Numbered from the stretch's first letter, positions 35,158-44,005 are shown. The stretch is 64,000 nt of DNA from Cognataquiflexum aquatile (GCF_003316845.1 NZ_QMIK01000004.1:744001-808000), one strand, 5' to 3'. Notes: a model not told the origin generated them from the sequence alone. Program-made: numbers and translations.

Positions 35158-35910
35158 TCATACTTTCAACCCCATAAAACCACCGTCGATATTGAAATTG
35201 CTTCCTGTGATGAAGGATGCTTCATCCGAACCTAAGTAGTAGACCAAGCCTGCGATCTCTTCGGGAGTTCCCATCCTGCCTATTGGTTGAGTGGCGGCCA
35301 ATTTGGCAAACATTTCTTTTTCCTGTCCCGGGTAGTTTTTCGCCAAAAAACCATCTACGAAGGGTGTATGGACCCGACCCGGAGAAATTGAATTGCATCG
35401 GATATTGTCACTCACATAATCCCGTGCGATAGAAAGTGTCATGGAATATACTGCGCCTTTGGTCATGGAATACGCAAATCGATCCGGAATACCTATAATG
35501 GCTGCGACAGAACACATGTTGATGATACAGCCGCCTCCATTTGCTTTGAGTTTGGGAATAGCAGCCTGACTACAGGTGAATACACCTTTTGCATTGACTT
35601 GAAATACCCTTTCAAAATCTTCCTCTGTGGTATTTTCCAAGTTTCCTATATGAGAGATTCCTGCGTTGTTGACCAACACGTCGATTTTATCAGGCAATCT
35701 TTCGAAAGTCTTTTTGACCTCCTCTAATTTTGAAACATCGGCTTGGAGGAAAGTAACTTTATGGCCTTTTTCAAGAAGTTCTTTTTCAACTTCATTTCCT
35801 AAGGGTTCATTATAATCAAGGAAATACACGTTGTTTCCTTTTGAAGCAAAAAGCTGGGTGATAGCCAAGCCGATTCCACTTGCCCCACCGGTGATAATGA
35901 TGTTTTTCAT
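35158..35910 (-). CDS. Short-chain dehydrogenase/reductase
   Basis: A 250-residue classical SDR. GGASGIGLAI is the TGxxxGxG-type nucleotide motif, NNAGIS the NNAG motif, and the catalytic Ser (NMCSVAAIIG), Tyr and Lys (YSMTKGA) are present; ISPGRVHTPF and GSNFNIDGGF end the domain. It oxidises a hydroxyl to a carbonyl or the reverse with NAD(P). Members beside Gfo and isomerase genes often act on sugars or sugar acids. It is convergent with the cupin gene, 18 bp apart. Confidence 0.9.
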   Translation of the reverse strand: MKNIIITGGASGIGLAITQLFASKGNNVYFLDYNEPLGNEVEKELLEKGHKVTFLQADVSKLEEVKKTFERLPDKIDVLVNNAGISHIGNLENTTEEDFERVFQVNAKGVFTCSQAAIPKLKANGGGCIINMCSVAAIIGIPDRFAYSMTKGAVYSMTLSIARDYVSDNIRCNSISPGRVHTPFVDGFLAKNYPGQEKEMFAKLAATQPIGRMGTPEEIAGLVYYLGSDEASFITGSNFNIDGGFMGLKV

Positions 35911-36273
35911 AAGCTAAATATAAGAATGTGATTCGAAATAAGTAACCTGTGGTGGAGTGGGGGAGAGGCTATTTTGAAGTTGGTGGGTAGTAATTCTCCT
36001 TTTTCTTCAAGTCTCAAAATGTAAATAATTGAAGTCATCTTTCGGAAGACCAACTATTTTAAATTAGAAAGCAACAGGTGATTTGGATTAGGATTTTTGC
36101 ATCAACGGGCACCGATAATTAATATGCAGTTATAAGTATTAGTTAATTATATCCAAAAGATATCAAAATATCGATATTTTGAACAAAATACAGTCAGAAT
36201 AAGCAAAAAAACAGTAAGATTACAAATTGATTAATGTGGAATTTAAATCTTCGTAAGAACCCCAAGATTCGAC
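35911..36273. other. Divergent control region between SDR and AraC genes
   Basis: 363 bp without a gene. The plus-strand half contains a 20-bp perfect palindrome at 36163-36182. No exact TAnnTTTG was found for either gene. Nothing else was recognised. Confidence 0.5.
36163..36182. promoter_or_regulatory. 20-bp perfect palindrome upstream of the AraC gene
   Basis: TCAAAATATC-GATATTTTGA is perfectly self-complementary with no spacer, 91 bp upstream of the AraC-type start codon. Such spacerless palindromes suit a homodimeric regulator rather than a hairpin. AraC proteins themselves usually prefer direct repeats, so the binder may be another protein. Confidence 0.45.
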
Positions 36274-37140
36274 ATGAAAGCAAAATTACTTGAGCGGAGG
36301 AAGCCTTTTGACAAATCCTTTATCTCTGCCATCCACAACTACCCGCATTTTCTCAATATCTGGCATTACCATTCCGAGCTGGAATTGGTATGTATGATCA
36401 AAAGTACGGGTACACGCTTTGTAGGCGACAGCATTCTTCCCTTCTCTGAAGGAGAATTGGTTTTAATAGGAGAAAATGTCCCCCATATGTGGCAAAATGA
36501 CAAGGCATATTTCGAGAAAGAAAGTGTTCTGACTGCAGAATCCATCACACTGCATTTCAGAAAGGATTTTGCGGGGGAAGGATTGATGGATATCCCTGAA
36601 ATGATCCAAATAAAAGGACTGTTTGAAAGGGCATCGCAAGGAATTCTCTTTGGTGGTGCATTGAAAGAGTCAGCCAAAGAAAAAATGCTTGCTATCCACC
36701 ACGCGGAAGGTTTCCAAAGGTGGGTTGGATTGATGCAGTTACTCCATGAATTATCTGAGGAAACCAAATATTGCTACCTTTCTTCGAAGGGTTTTCAACA
36801 TCCCAAAGAAAAAAACGGCGATAGCAGAATCGATAAAGTATATTCATTTACATTCAACAATTTTCATAGAAACATCACGTTGGAAGAGGTAGCGGACCTT
36901 GCCAATCTCAATCCAACGGCGTTTTGCAGGTTTTTTAAGAAAAACACCAAGAAAAACTATTCCAAATTCCTAAATGAAATCAGAATAGGGTATGCCTGTA
37001 AGTTGCTTTTGGAAGAGAAGATGAATATTTCGGAAATAGGCTATGAATCAGGGTTTAACAACCTGTCTAATTTTAACAGACAATTCAAGTCTTCCATGGG
37101 TTTGTCACCCACTGAGTACCTTGCCAAACACCAACCTTAA
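36274..37140 (+). CDS. AraC family transcriptional regulator
   Basis: A 288-residue regulator: N-terminal cupin-like sensing domain (about 1-165, with HYHSELELVCMIKSTGTRFVG and LIGENVPHMW) and C-terminal double helix-turn-helix (about 190-285), with VADLANLNPTAFCRFFKKNT and ISEIGYESGFNNLSNFNRQF as the two HTH units. It probably responds to a sugar and controls the neighbouring oxidoreductase, isomerase, cupin and SDR genes. Start is ATG at 36274. Confidence 0.92.
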   Translation: MKAKLLERRKPFDKSFISAIHNYPHFLNIWHYHSELELVCMIKSTGTRFVGDSILPFSEGELVLIGENVPHMWQNDKAYFEKESVLTAESITLHFRKDFAGEGLMDIPEMIQIKGLFERASQGILFGGALKESAKEKMLAIHHAEGFQRWVGLMQLLHELSEETKYCYLSSKGFQHPKEKNGDSRIDKVYSFTFNNFHRNITLEEVADLANLNPTAFCRFFKKNTKKNYSKFLNEIRIGYACKLLLEEKMNISEIGYESGFNNLSNFNRQFKSSMGLSPTEYLAKHQP

Positions 37141-37159
37141 TTAAAGTATTACTTTAATT
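37139..37159. promoter_or_regulatory. Palindromic site between AraC and lipoprotein genes
   Basis: AATTAAAGTA-T-TACTTTAATT has perfect 10-bp arms around a single base. It overlaps the AraC stop codon and lies upstream of a promoter-like TAAAATTTG (37182-37190) for the following lipoprotein gene. The loop is too small for a hairpin, so it looks like an operator. Confidence 0.4.
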
Positions 37160-37230
37160 GAATTACACTAACTAATTGGCATAAAATTTGGTATAGATTC
37201 TCTCCCGAGATAATTACAAACCAAATAGCC

Positions 37231-38007
37231 ATGAGAAAAAAATTAAGCAGTTACACTTTTTTGATTTTCATTGTATTGGGATCCTGTATGACGGGTTCGG
37301 AAGATGAGGATCTCAGCCCGGTTTATGAAGATTATCTTGTCTTGATGGCTATCGATGAAAGCAGCATCGACAATGGAAATGAGCCAAACAACTTTTCTGA
37401 AACAGATGTTAACGATCAGATTGCAGCAGTGGGCCAAAGAACACAACTGAAATTTTTTAAAGATAATGTGGGTAAGACCATTGATCTACATACAGGACAG
37501 GTGGGTGATGAAGGCTGGTTTACTCTAAAGAATATTCCAAATAGGTGGGTCAATGCCGGACCTATTGATAATGGTGCCAAGAATTATCTCATTCCCGGTC
37601 CGGGATTGGGTGCTCCCAATATTGACAATGACCGTGAAGTGCTATTGGATGAAATACCTTTGGTGACTCCTATGAGGGCAACGGGATTGAAAATGCTAGT
37701 TGGTTCCAAAGTTTTGGCGGTGGTTTATGACGGTGACATCAATGTTAACTATTCGCCCTTGGAAGGCAATCTTCAGGGAGCCAATCTGGGATTGGTTGCA
37801 TTTGAGGTAATTGAAATAAAAACAAACACAGCCGGAAGCGATTCAGATTTACCTGTAGTAACCATTAAAATATTAAATGTAGATTCCATCAGTCAGTTTG
37901 GAATTGTTCTTTTTTCAAACGCACCTGAACCACAGTCCTCTTCTGTGCCCAAAGATATCAACCCACCTGCATCAGTGGATTTGCCGGTTTTTGTGTTGGC
38001 AAATTGA
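37231..38007 (+). CDS. Lipoprotein of unknown function
   Basis: I do not recognise a family. The 258-residue protein has a lipobox (VLGSCMTG, C19), then an acidic linker (SEDEDLSP) and a beta-rich domain with GKTIDLHTGQVGDEGWFTLK, RWVNAGPIDNG and LLVGSK-like strands, ending in a proline-rich tail. It should sit in the outer membrane. It may be controlled by the adjacent AraC protein through the palindrome at 37139-37159, but this is inference. Confidence 0.7.
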   Translation: MRKKLSSYTFLIFIVLGSCMTGSEDEDLSPVYEDYLVLMAIDESSIDNGNEPNNFSETDVNDQIAAVGQRTQLKFFKDNVGKTIDLHTGQVGDEGWFTLKNIPNRWVNAGPIDNGAKNYLIPGPGLGAPNIDNDREVLLDEIPLVTPMRATGLKMLVGSKVLAVVYDGDINVNYSPLEGNLQGANLGLVAFEVIEIKTNTAGSDSDLPVVTIKILNVDSISQFGIVLFSNAPEPQSSSVPKDINPPASVDLPVFVLAN

Positions 38008-38027
38008 CCTTTGATTTTCCTTTAATT

Positions 38028-38711
38028 CTATTTTTCAAATCCGGTTTTGAGTTTCCTTGCAAAAAAACTTGCCTCGTAGCCAAATGATAGAGAAAGGTGA
38101 ATGATGATAGCCGGCCAAACATTTCCAAAGTAGACTACCATCAAGCATAAGATAACACCGAATAAAATGCTTCCCAACGCTTCTTTTTGTCCGCCTAAAA
38201 TATGGATTAGAGCATAAAAAAAGACATTAATTCCGATTGCCACTGGTATGGAAAATATAGAAGTCAAATCATCCAAAAAGTAGCCTCTAAACCATATTTC
38301 ATAGGAAATTAGAAAAAGAAAGCGGAAGATAAAATAAGTCAAAATGACAACAAGGGATGGATTTGGGAGAAGATTTCCAGAATTAACATCCAACTTTTTT
38401 GATTGTGATCTACCTGCTAAAAATGCCAAAGCAGAAAGTCCAAAAACCAAAAGCAACTGGATTGTACTGACAGGATTTTCATCAGAAGCAAAAAGTAAAG
38501 AAAGGCTATGCCGTGACAGGATAGTTGGAACCACTGCCCAAACCATAATCCCCCAAGTCAAGAGAAAAAAATGGAGGCTATTGTATTTGGCCCAACCATT
38601 TTGAGAAAAAAACTTGAGGCTATTTTTACTATATGCCCACCAACTCACTAAAAACATGCTCAAAAAAGCAAATCCGTGATAAACGAATCCTAGGCTTGGC
38701 ATGTCCATCAT
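38028..38711 (-). CDS. CPBP family intramembrane protein
   Basis: A 227-residue membrane protein with about seven hydrophobic segments, of the CPBP/Abi family of intramembrane metalloproteases. The usual EExxxR motif appears as YEIWFRG, with Tyr in place of the first Glu; FFYALIH (second motif) and HLSLSFGYE (third) are kept. A subgroup with an aromatic residue at this position exists, so catalytic activity is uncertain. It is convergent with the lipoprotein gene, and its start lies 13 bp past the stop of the next Gfo gene, so the two form one transcript. Confidence 0.8.
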   Translation of the reverse strand: MMDMPSLGFVYHGFAFLSMFLVSWWAYSKNSLKFFSQNGWAKYNSLHFFLLTWGIMVWAVVPTILSRHSLSLLFASDENPVSTIQLLLVFGLSALAFLAGRSQSKKLDVNSGNLLPNPSLVVILTYFIFRFLFLISYEIWFRGYFLDDLTSIFSIPVAIGINVFFYALIHILGGQKEALGSILFGVILCLMVVYFGNVWPAIIIHLSLSFGYEASFFARKLKTGFEK

Positions 38712-38724
38712 TTTATAATTGGTT

Positions 38725-39798
38725 TTAGAGGAAAACTATATTTCCGGATTTAACAGATTCATCACAGGCGAAGGCAATCCTTAGGCTATTGATGGCATCT
38801 TCCAAATGATCAGTCAGGTCAATGTTTTGCTGGATAGCCTTAAGGAAATACTCTTGCTCCCGGTCACAAAGACCTTGATGATCAGGTTCATCCGTCATAT
38901 CGATCCAAAAATCTTTTTTTGTAAAATGATTTTTTTCATCTAAATCAGCATGATGGACTTTGATGCTTTCGGTTTTGGTATGGGAATCCACATTGTCTGA
39001 TTTCCCGGCTGACCCCGCTGATTTTGCTACGATTGATACTGCCCCTTTTGGACCAAAGACATCCTTGATGAAAAATGCATTGTCGGAAATCATCGGCCCC
39101 CAACCTGCTTCATACCATCCTACTGAACCGTCCTCAAACCTGATCTGAAGTTGGCCATAATTGTAATTGTCAAGGGGTATTTCATCAGATAACCTTGCCC
39201 CGATAGCAGATACAGAAACCGGCTTTGACCGGGTCATTTGGCACATCACATCAATATAATGAACGCCACAATCCACAATCGGACTCAAACTTTTCATGAG
39301 ATTTTTGTGCACATCCCACATATATCCATGACTTTGCTGGTTGAGGTTCATCCGCATGACTAGAGGTTTGCCGAGTTTATGTGCTTCTTGTATAAACCTT
39401 TCCCAAGAAGGATGATGTCTCAAAATATAGCCTACAACCACTTTTTTATTGGCTTTTTTGGAAGCGTCTATGATTCGTTGTGAACCTTCTACAGTGTCGG
39501 CCAATGGTTTTTCGATAAAGACATGGCAACCACTTTCCAAAGCTTTGATGGCCATTTCCTCATGCGTATCGGGATAGGTAGAAATACACACCGCATCCGG
39601 TTTTGATTTGTTCAGTGCCAATTCAAAATCATCGAACAAGTCATATTTACTACCTAATTTCTCATTCAGTCTGACTTTACTTTCTCCTCTTGCCACAAGG
39701 CCACAGATTTCAAATTCAGGCATGTTGTGGTAGGAAGTTGCATGGGAGGCCCCCATATTTCCGCAACCAACTACAAGGATTCTTATTGGTGTCGACAT
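38725..39798 (-). CDS. Gfo/Idh/MocA family oxidoreductase
   Basis: A 357-residue cytoplasmic NAD(P)-dependent dehydrogenase. RILVVGCGNMGASHATSY is the nucleotide motif, FIEKPLADTVEGSQ carries the family lysine, and SPIVDCGVHYIDVM contributes catalytic-site residues. Third Gfo protein within 9 kb. It precedes the CPBP gene by 13 bp. The substrate is unknown; glycan-derived sugars are plausible given the GH99-like gene upstream on the same strand. Confidence 0.9.
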   Translation of the reverse strand: MSTPIRILVVGCGNMGASHATSYHNMPEFEICGLVARGESKVRLNEKLGSKYDLFDDFELALNKSKPDAVCISTYPDTHEEMAIKALESGCHVFIEKPLADTVEGSQRIIDASKKANKKVVVGYILRHHPSWERFIQEAHKLGKPLVMRMNLNQQSHGYMWDVHKNLMKSLSPIVDCGVHYIDVMCQMTRSKPVSVSAIGARLSDEIPLDNYNYGQLQIRFEDGSVGWYEAGWGPMISDNAFFIKDVFGPKGAVSIVAKSAGSAGKSDNVDSHTKTESIKVHHADLDEKNHFTKKDFWIDMTDEPDHQGLCDREQEYFLKAIQQNIDLTDHLEDAINSLRIAFACDESVKSGNIVFL

Positions 39799-39889
39799 TT
39801 TTTATCCTTTCTAAAATTATTCAGTATTGTGTATGAACTCAATGATGCAAATTATAAGGTAATTCAATATAAATCTTGCTAGGAGATTA

Positions 39890-39940
39890 GAATTGTCCGG
39901 TTCATCGGTCTTCCGACTTCGGTCTTCCGTCCCGTTTGTA
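39890..39940. repeat. Short CGGTCTTCCG repeat in a spacer
   Basis: ATCGGTCTTCCGACTTCGGT followed by CTTCCGTCCCG contains the decamer CGGTCTTCCG twice, 15 bp apart. It is one of several low-complexity intergenic tracts in the window. Confidence 0.5.
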
Positions 39941-39991
39941 GAAGAATATCACTTTAATGAAAAGAAGCGGAAAATCATATTCCAAATTATC

Positions 39992-41614
39992 TCAGTTTTC
40001 CTTTACAAAAACCTCTTTGATGGCCTCTAAATAGTCAAATCCGTGACCTTCGGTTGGTTCGATATGATTGCCTTCAAGGTATTCATTCCAGCAACATATC
40101 ATCACAGTGTTTCCGTTTGATGACTTGTACTTTTCAGAAAATTTTTGAGCTTCAAGAAGCTTGGCTTTGAATGTTGACTTGGTACTGTGGACATTGTCTT
40201 TGTAAGGCTCGCTTGGGAAACCGGTTGTCTGAGGCCAAGTGCCTCCCATAGGCCGCATATCCCAACCCATTGCCACAGGAATCTGATATTCAAAGTTGGG
40301 ATCATTTTTAAACATCTCAGACCATTTTTGCCAATGACTTTTATAATTGGTCCTCATGTCACTGTATGACCGGTTGTCTTTGTCCATATAAGTATGGTAT
40401 AAATAAGCAGTCATTCCTTCAAATCCCATTCCTTTCAATCTTGGGACATATTCCTGCAATAACATTTTGTTTATAAAGTTCCCGCCTTTCCAAGGTTCTT
40501 TTTGATTGGTAGCTTTCCAATTTGTAGGTAATGCATATATTCTTTCTCGTTCAGTCATAGCACCGGCAGCAGCAGCAATGAATTTAATACCTTTGTATCC
40601 GGCTTTTTGGGCCATTGCTTTGGACCGGTCAAGAAGCTCTTTCATAGAAATTCCATAATATGCTGCTTTTGTCTCCATGTCTTGGGGAAAATAGAAATAG
40701 ACAATCGGTCTACCGCTTTCGTCTTTGAGATAATCTTTTCTATTAAAATATTTGTCTATCCAAAGTTGGGTAATTTTGTCATGGACTTTCAGGAAAAGCT
40801 GCTTGTCAGGAACTTCACCTTCATAGTTTCTTCCGGCAGCAATACTTTGAGGAGAACCGATATCCAACCAATTCATCCATTTTTCGCCGTTGTCATCCAC
40901 CCAATTGATGGCCCATTTCATTTGCTTGTCTTCGGGTAATTTTTCATTCTCACTCAACAACACAGTCAATTGTTCATTCCATTGTTCGATTCCGGGTACT
41001 TCAACCCTACCGGCTCTAGCCGGATCAGTCTTCCATCCGGAAGGATAGTAAGTATTTGCCTGCGGGGCAAAATTCAGGTGATAATAGTAATGCCTTCCAA
41101 AAAACCAGTCATAGGCAAAAAAATCGATGCCATAGTTTTTCATATATTCCAGTTGCTTTTTGGCAACTTCAGGATCATTTCTTTTATAAAATCCTTTTAA
41201 ACTTGGATGGGGCTTTCTTTCTAAAAATGGGCCTTCATAAGGATTTTGAGCATTGTAAATCCTTCCTTTCGGTCCCCACATTTCAGTATTATTGAGATGA
41301 CCACAGTTCTCCTTCCCTGTGAGACAAGCCCAAAAGCTATCGATATCCTGATTGGGATCTGCGGATAGATTCCATGATGGCATGAAGTATACTCCTACCA
41401 AATTCTTTTTTTCCAATCTTAAATTTGCCTCTTTTTTGTCTGCAAGAGCAGTTAAAGAGTAAAAGTTTGAAGCTAAATCGGTTGCTTCCGGTTTGAATCC
41501 TAATTCAAGTGATTTGGATTGCAGTGCTGTTTTTTTTGAAGAACAGTTTTCGGGACCAAACATGAAAAGGGTCAAAATACAAAGTAACGGCAGGGATTTC
41601 ATCATGATTATCAT
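39992..41614 (-). CDS. GH99-like/WbsX-type glycan-processing lipoprotein
   Basis: 540 residues from the ATG at 41614; ATGs at 41605 and 41602 (MKSLPLLC) are equally plausible. The lipoprotein signal ends GPENCSSKK. The body is a GH99-like TIM barrel of the WbsX family, with VGVYFMPSWN, YGIDFFAYDWFFGRHYYY and the diagnostic CCWNEYLEGNHIEPTEG near the C-terminus, whose glutamates are the likely catalytic or binding residues. WbsX-like domains also occur in glycosyltransferases, but export as a lipoprotein favours a hydrolase. A target such as an alpha-mannan or other algal glycan is possible, not shown. Confidence 0.78.
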   Translation of the reverse strand: MIIMMKSLPLLCILTLFMFGPENCSSKKTALQSKSLELGFKPEATDLASNFYSLTALADKKEANLRLEKKNLVGVYFMPSWNLSADPNQDIDSFWACLTGKENCGHLNNTEMWGPKGRIYNAQNPYEGPFLERKPHPSLKGFYKRNDPEVAKKQLEYMKNYGIDFFAYDWFFGRHYYYHLNFAPQANTYYPSGWKTDPARAGRVEVPGIEQWNEQLTVLLSENEKLPEDKQMKWAINWVDDNGEKWMNWLDIGSPQSIAAGRNYEGEVPDKQLFLKVHDKITQLWIDKYFNRKDYLKDESGRPIVYFYFPQDMETKAAYYGISMKELLDRSKAMAQKAGYKGIKFIAAAAGAMTERERIYALPTNWKATNQKEPWKGGNFINKMLLQEYVPRLKGMGFEGMTAYLYHTYMDKDNRSYSDMRTNYKSHWQKWSEMFKNDPNFEYQIPVAMGWDMRPMGGTWPQTTGFPSEPYKDNVHSTKSTFKAKLLEAQKFSEKYKSSNGNTVMICCWNEYLEGNHIEPTEGHGFDYLEAIKEVFVKEN

Positions 41615-41643
41615 GTTGGGTTAAGGATTACCTAAAATTAAAA

Positions 41644-41672
41644 AAACCGTGATGGAAAAGCCACCACGGTTT
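41644..41672 (-). terminator. Terminator at the end of the five-gene transketolase operon
   Basis: AAACCGTG and CACGGTTT, extended by TGG/CCA across one A-C mismatch around an AAAAG loop, lie 23 bp past the transketolase-C stop. On the minus strand the stem is followed by a run of eight T, a classical intrinsic terminator. Confidence 0.88.
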
Positions 41673-41694
41673 CAGAATTTTACGGTTTTATGTT

Positions 41695-42663
41695 TTATTT
41701 TCTTGAGATTGCTTTTTTAGCAGCTTTCACAATATTTTCAGCATTCAAACCATATTTTTCCAATAATTGAGTTGGCGTACCTGATTCTCCAAAGGAATCC
41801 AATACTCCGATATATTCTAGCGGAGCTGGGCTGTTTCTTGCCAAAGACTGTGCAATACTATCTCCCAAACCACCGTTGATCTGATGTTCTTCTGCGGATA
41901 CCGCACAACCCGTCTTGGCGATAGATGCCAATACTGCGGCCTCGTCGAAAGGCTTGATGGTGTGGATATTGATCACTTCTGCATAGATGCCTTCTTCACG
42001 GAGCATGGCTTCTGCAACAACAGCCTCCCAAACCAGATGACCTGTAGCAAAGATGGTTACATCTTTTCCTTCGATCATTTTCCATGCTTTACCGATTTCG
42101 AATTTTTGGTCTGCCGGCGTGAAAATTGGCCAAACAGGACGTCCAAATCTCAAATATGCAGGACCGACATGGTCTACCAAAGCTAAAGTTGCGGCTTTGG
42201 TCTGATTGTAATCGCATGGATTGATGACAGTCATATGCGGCAACATGCGCATCATGCCCACATCTTCCAAAATTTGGTGTGTTGCTCCGTCTTCTCCCAA
42301 AGTCAAGCCTGCATGGGACGCACATATTTTGACATTTTTGTCAGAATACGCTACAGATTGCCTGATTTGATCATAAACCCTTCCTGTGGAAAAGTTGGCA
42401 AAAGTACCCGTAAAAGGAATTTTGTCTCCAATAGCCAAACCTGCAGCCAAACCTATCATGTTTGCTTCAGCGATACCTACCTGAAAAAATCTTTCAGGAA
42501 ATTCTTTTTGAAAGGCCCCCATTTTCAATGATCCGATCAGGTCAGCACAAAGTCCTACGACATTTGGATTTTTGCGGCCTGCCTCAAGCAATCCGTCACC
42601 GAATCCTGAGCGGGTATCTTTTTTTTCCGTGAAGGTATATTTTAAGTCTAAGGTCTTTTCCAT
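41695..42663 (-). CDS. Split transketolase, C-terminal subunit
   Basis: A 322-residue protein with the transketolase pyrimidine-binding and C-terminal domains: TRSGFGDGLLEAGRKNPNVVGL, the catalytic glutamate region FFQVGIAEANMIG, HAGLTLGEDGATHQ and VSAEEHQINGGLG. With the N-terminal subunit encoded 2 bp upstream it should form the thiamine-diphosphate enzyme that transfers two-carbon units in the pentose phosphate pathway. A split 1-deoxyxylulose-5-phosphate-synthase-like activity is a weaker alternative. Last gene of the operon. Confidence 0.92.
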   Translation of the reverse strand: MEKTLDLKYTFTEKKDTRSGFGDGLLEAGRKNPNVVGLCADLIGSLKMGAFQKEFPERFFQVGIAEANMIGLAAGLAIGDKIPFTGTFANFSTGRVYDQIRQSVAYSDKNVKICASHAGLTLGEDGATHQILEDVGMMRMLPHMTVINPCDYNQTKAATLALVDHVGPAYLRFGRPVWPIFTPADQKFEIGKAWKMIEGKDVTIFATGHLVWEAVVAEAMLREEGIYAEVINIHTIKPFDEAAVLASIAKTGCAVSAEEHQINGGLGDSIAQSLARNSPAPLEYIGVLDSFGESGTPTQLLEKYGLNAENIVKAAKKAISRK

Positions 42664-42665
42664 GA

Positions 42666-43517
42666 TTAATAGTCTCCTAAAGTTTCTTCCAATTGTCCCA
42701 AAGCATTTTCAAGTTCAGCATCACTCGGTGCCACACCATGCCATTTATGAGTGCCTACCATGAAATCCACGCCATATCCCATTTCGGTATACAACAGAAT
42801 CATCACAGGTTTTCCTTTTCCGGTAAGGCCTTTTGCTTCAGCCAGGCCATTTACTACTGATTCTATATCGTTTCCTTTTTTTATTTCGATCACATCCCAG
42901 CCAAATGCTTCCCATTTTGCTCTCAGATTTTTCAAATCCATGATTTTTGCAGTTGGACCATCTATCTGCTGCCCATTATAATCAATGGCCGCAATCAGGT
43001 TGTCTACTTTGTGGTGCGCAGCATACATACCGGCTTCCCAAACCTGACCTTCCTGTTGCTCGCCGTCACCCATCATCACATAGACAAGCTTGTCGTCCTT
43101 ATCGATTTTTTTGGCTTGGGCAACACCGATGGCTACAGAAAGTCCCTGTCCCAATGAACCGGAAGCGATTCTGATTCCCGGAAGTCCCTCATGAGTAGCC
43201 GGATGCCCCTGAAGCCGTGAATTCAATTTCCTGAATGTCCCCAATTCCTCTGTGCTGAAGTATCCGCTTCTGGCCAATACACTGTACCAAAGTGCAGAAA
43301 CGTGCCCATTGGAAAGAAAGAACATGTCTTCACCCTTGCCATCCATCTTGAATTTGCTGTCGTGCGTCATCTCATTGAAATAGAGCGCAACAAAATATTC
43401 AGTGAGGCCTAGGGCAGCGCCAGGGTGTCCTGACTGTACGGCATGAACCATACGGAGGCAATCCCTTCTAACTTGAGAACAGATTTGTTTGAGTTGATCG
43501 ATAGATTGTTTTTCCAT
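42666..43517 (-). CDS. Split transketolase, N-terminal subunit
   Basis: A 283-residue ThDP-diphosphate-binding half of transketolase. HAVQSGHPGAALGLTEY contains the phosphate-binding histidine and YVMMGDGEQQEGQVWEAG is the ThDP/Mg motif (GDGx~25N, with the Asn in DYNGQQIDGP). It is translated together with the C-terminal half, 2 bp apart. Splitting into two genes is common in Bacteroidota and other bacteria. It lies 9 bp after the peroxiredoxin gene. Confidence 0.92.
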   Translation of the reverse strand: MEKQSIDQLKQICSQVRRDCLRMVHAVQSGHPGAALGLTEYFVALYFNEMTHDSKFKMDGKGEDMFFLSNGHVSALWYSVLARSGYFSTEELGTFRKLNSRLQGHPATHEGLPGIRIASGSLGQGLSVAIGVAQAKKIDKDDKLVYVMMGDGEQQEGQVWEAGMYAAHHKVDNLIAAIDYNGQQIDGPTAKIMDLKNLRAKWEAFGWDVIEIKKGNDIESVVNGLAEAKGLTGKGKPVMILLYTEMGYGVDFMVGTHKWHGVAPSDAELENALGQLEETLGDY

Positions 43518-43526
43518 TAGTTGGAA

Positions 43527-43976
43527 TTATTTGAGTATTTGATTGGTATGGTTTTTAGTATCCACTTTTTCGATTATTTCTGTCAAAATCCCATTTTCAT
43601 CTATGACAAAAGTGGTTCTTGCAGTTCCCATATACTTTCTGCCATACATGGATTTTTCTACCCAGGTGCCGTATGCTTCATGGACTTTGAGGTCTTCATC
43701 GGCAATGAGCGGGAAGGGGAGGTTTTGTTTTCCGATAAACTTGAGGTGTGATTTTTCGGAATCCGAACTTACTCCAAGCACGATAAAACCTGCTTTTTGC
43801 AATGCTTCATAATTGTCTCTGAGGTTACAGGCCTGTGCTGTACATCCCGGTGTGGCGTCTTTTGGATAAAAATAAAGGATAACTTTTCTTCCTTTGAAGT
43901 CGGAAAGTTTGATGATGTTTCCGTTTTGGTCTTTTGCTTCAAAACTTGGTGCCGGATTTCCTACTGCTAATGACAT
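43527..43976 (-). CDS. bcp: Thioredoxin-dependent peroxiredoxin, Bcp/PrxQ type
   Basis: A 149-residue peroxiredoxin. The peroxidatic cysteine is in YPKDATPGCTAQACNLRD (C45 position) with a second cysteine five residues later, the PrxQ pattern CxxxxC. It reduces peroxides using thioredoxin. It is third in the FAH-M23-bcp-transketolase operon, 29 bp after the M23 peptidase gene. Confidence 0.94.
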   Translation of the reverse strand: MSLAVGNPAPSFEAKDQNGNIIKLSDFKGRKVILYFYPKDATPGCTAQACNLRDNYEALQKAGFIVLGVSSDSEKSHLKFIGKQNLPFPLIADEDLKVHEAYGTWVEKSMYGRKYMGTARTTFVIDENGILTEIIEKVDTKNHTNQILK

Positions 43977-44005
43977 AATGTTTTTTGTTTAAAGTTGAAG
44001 ATTGA

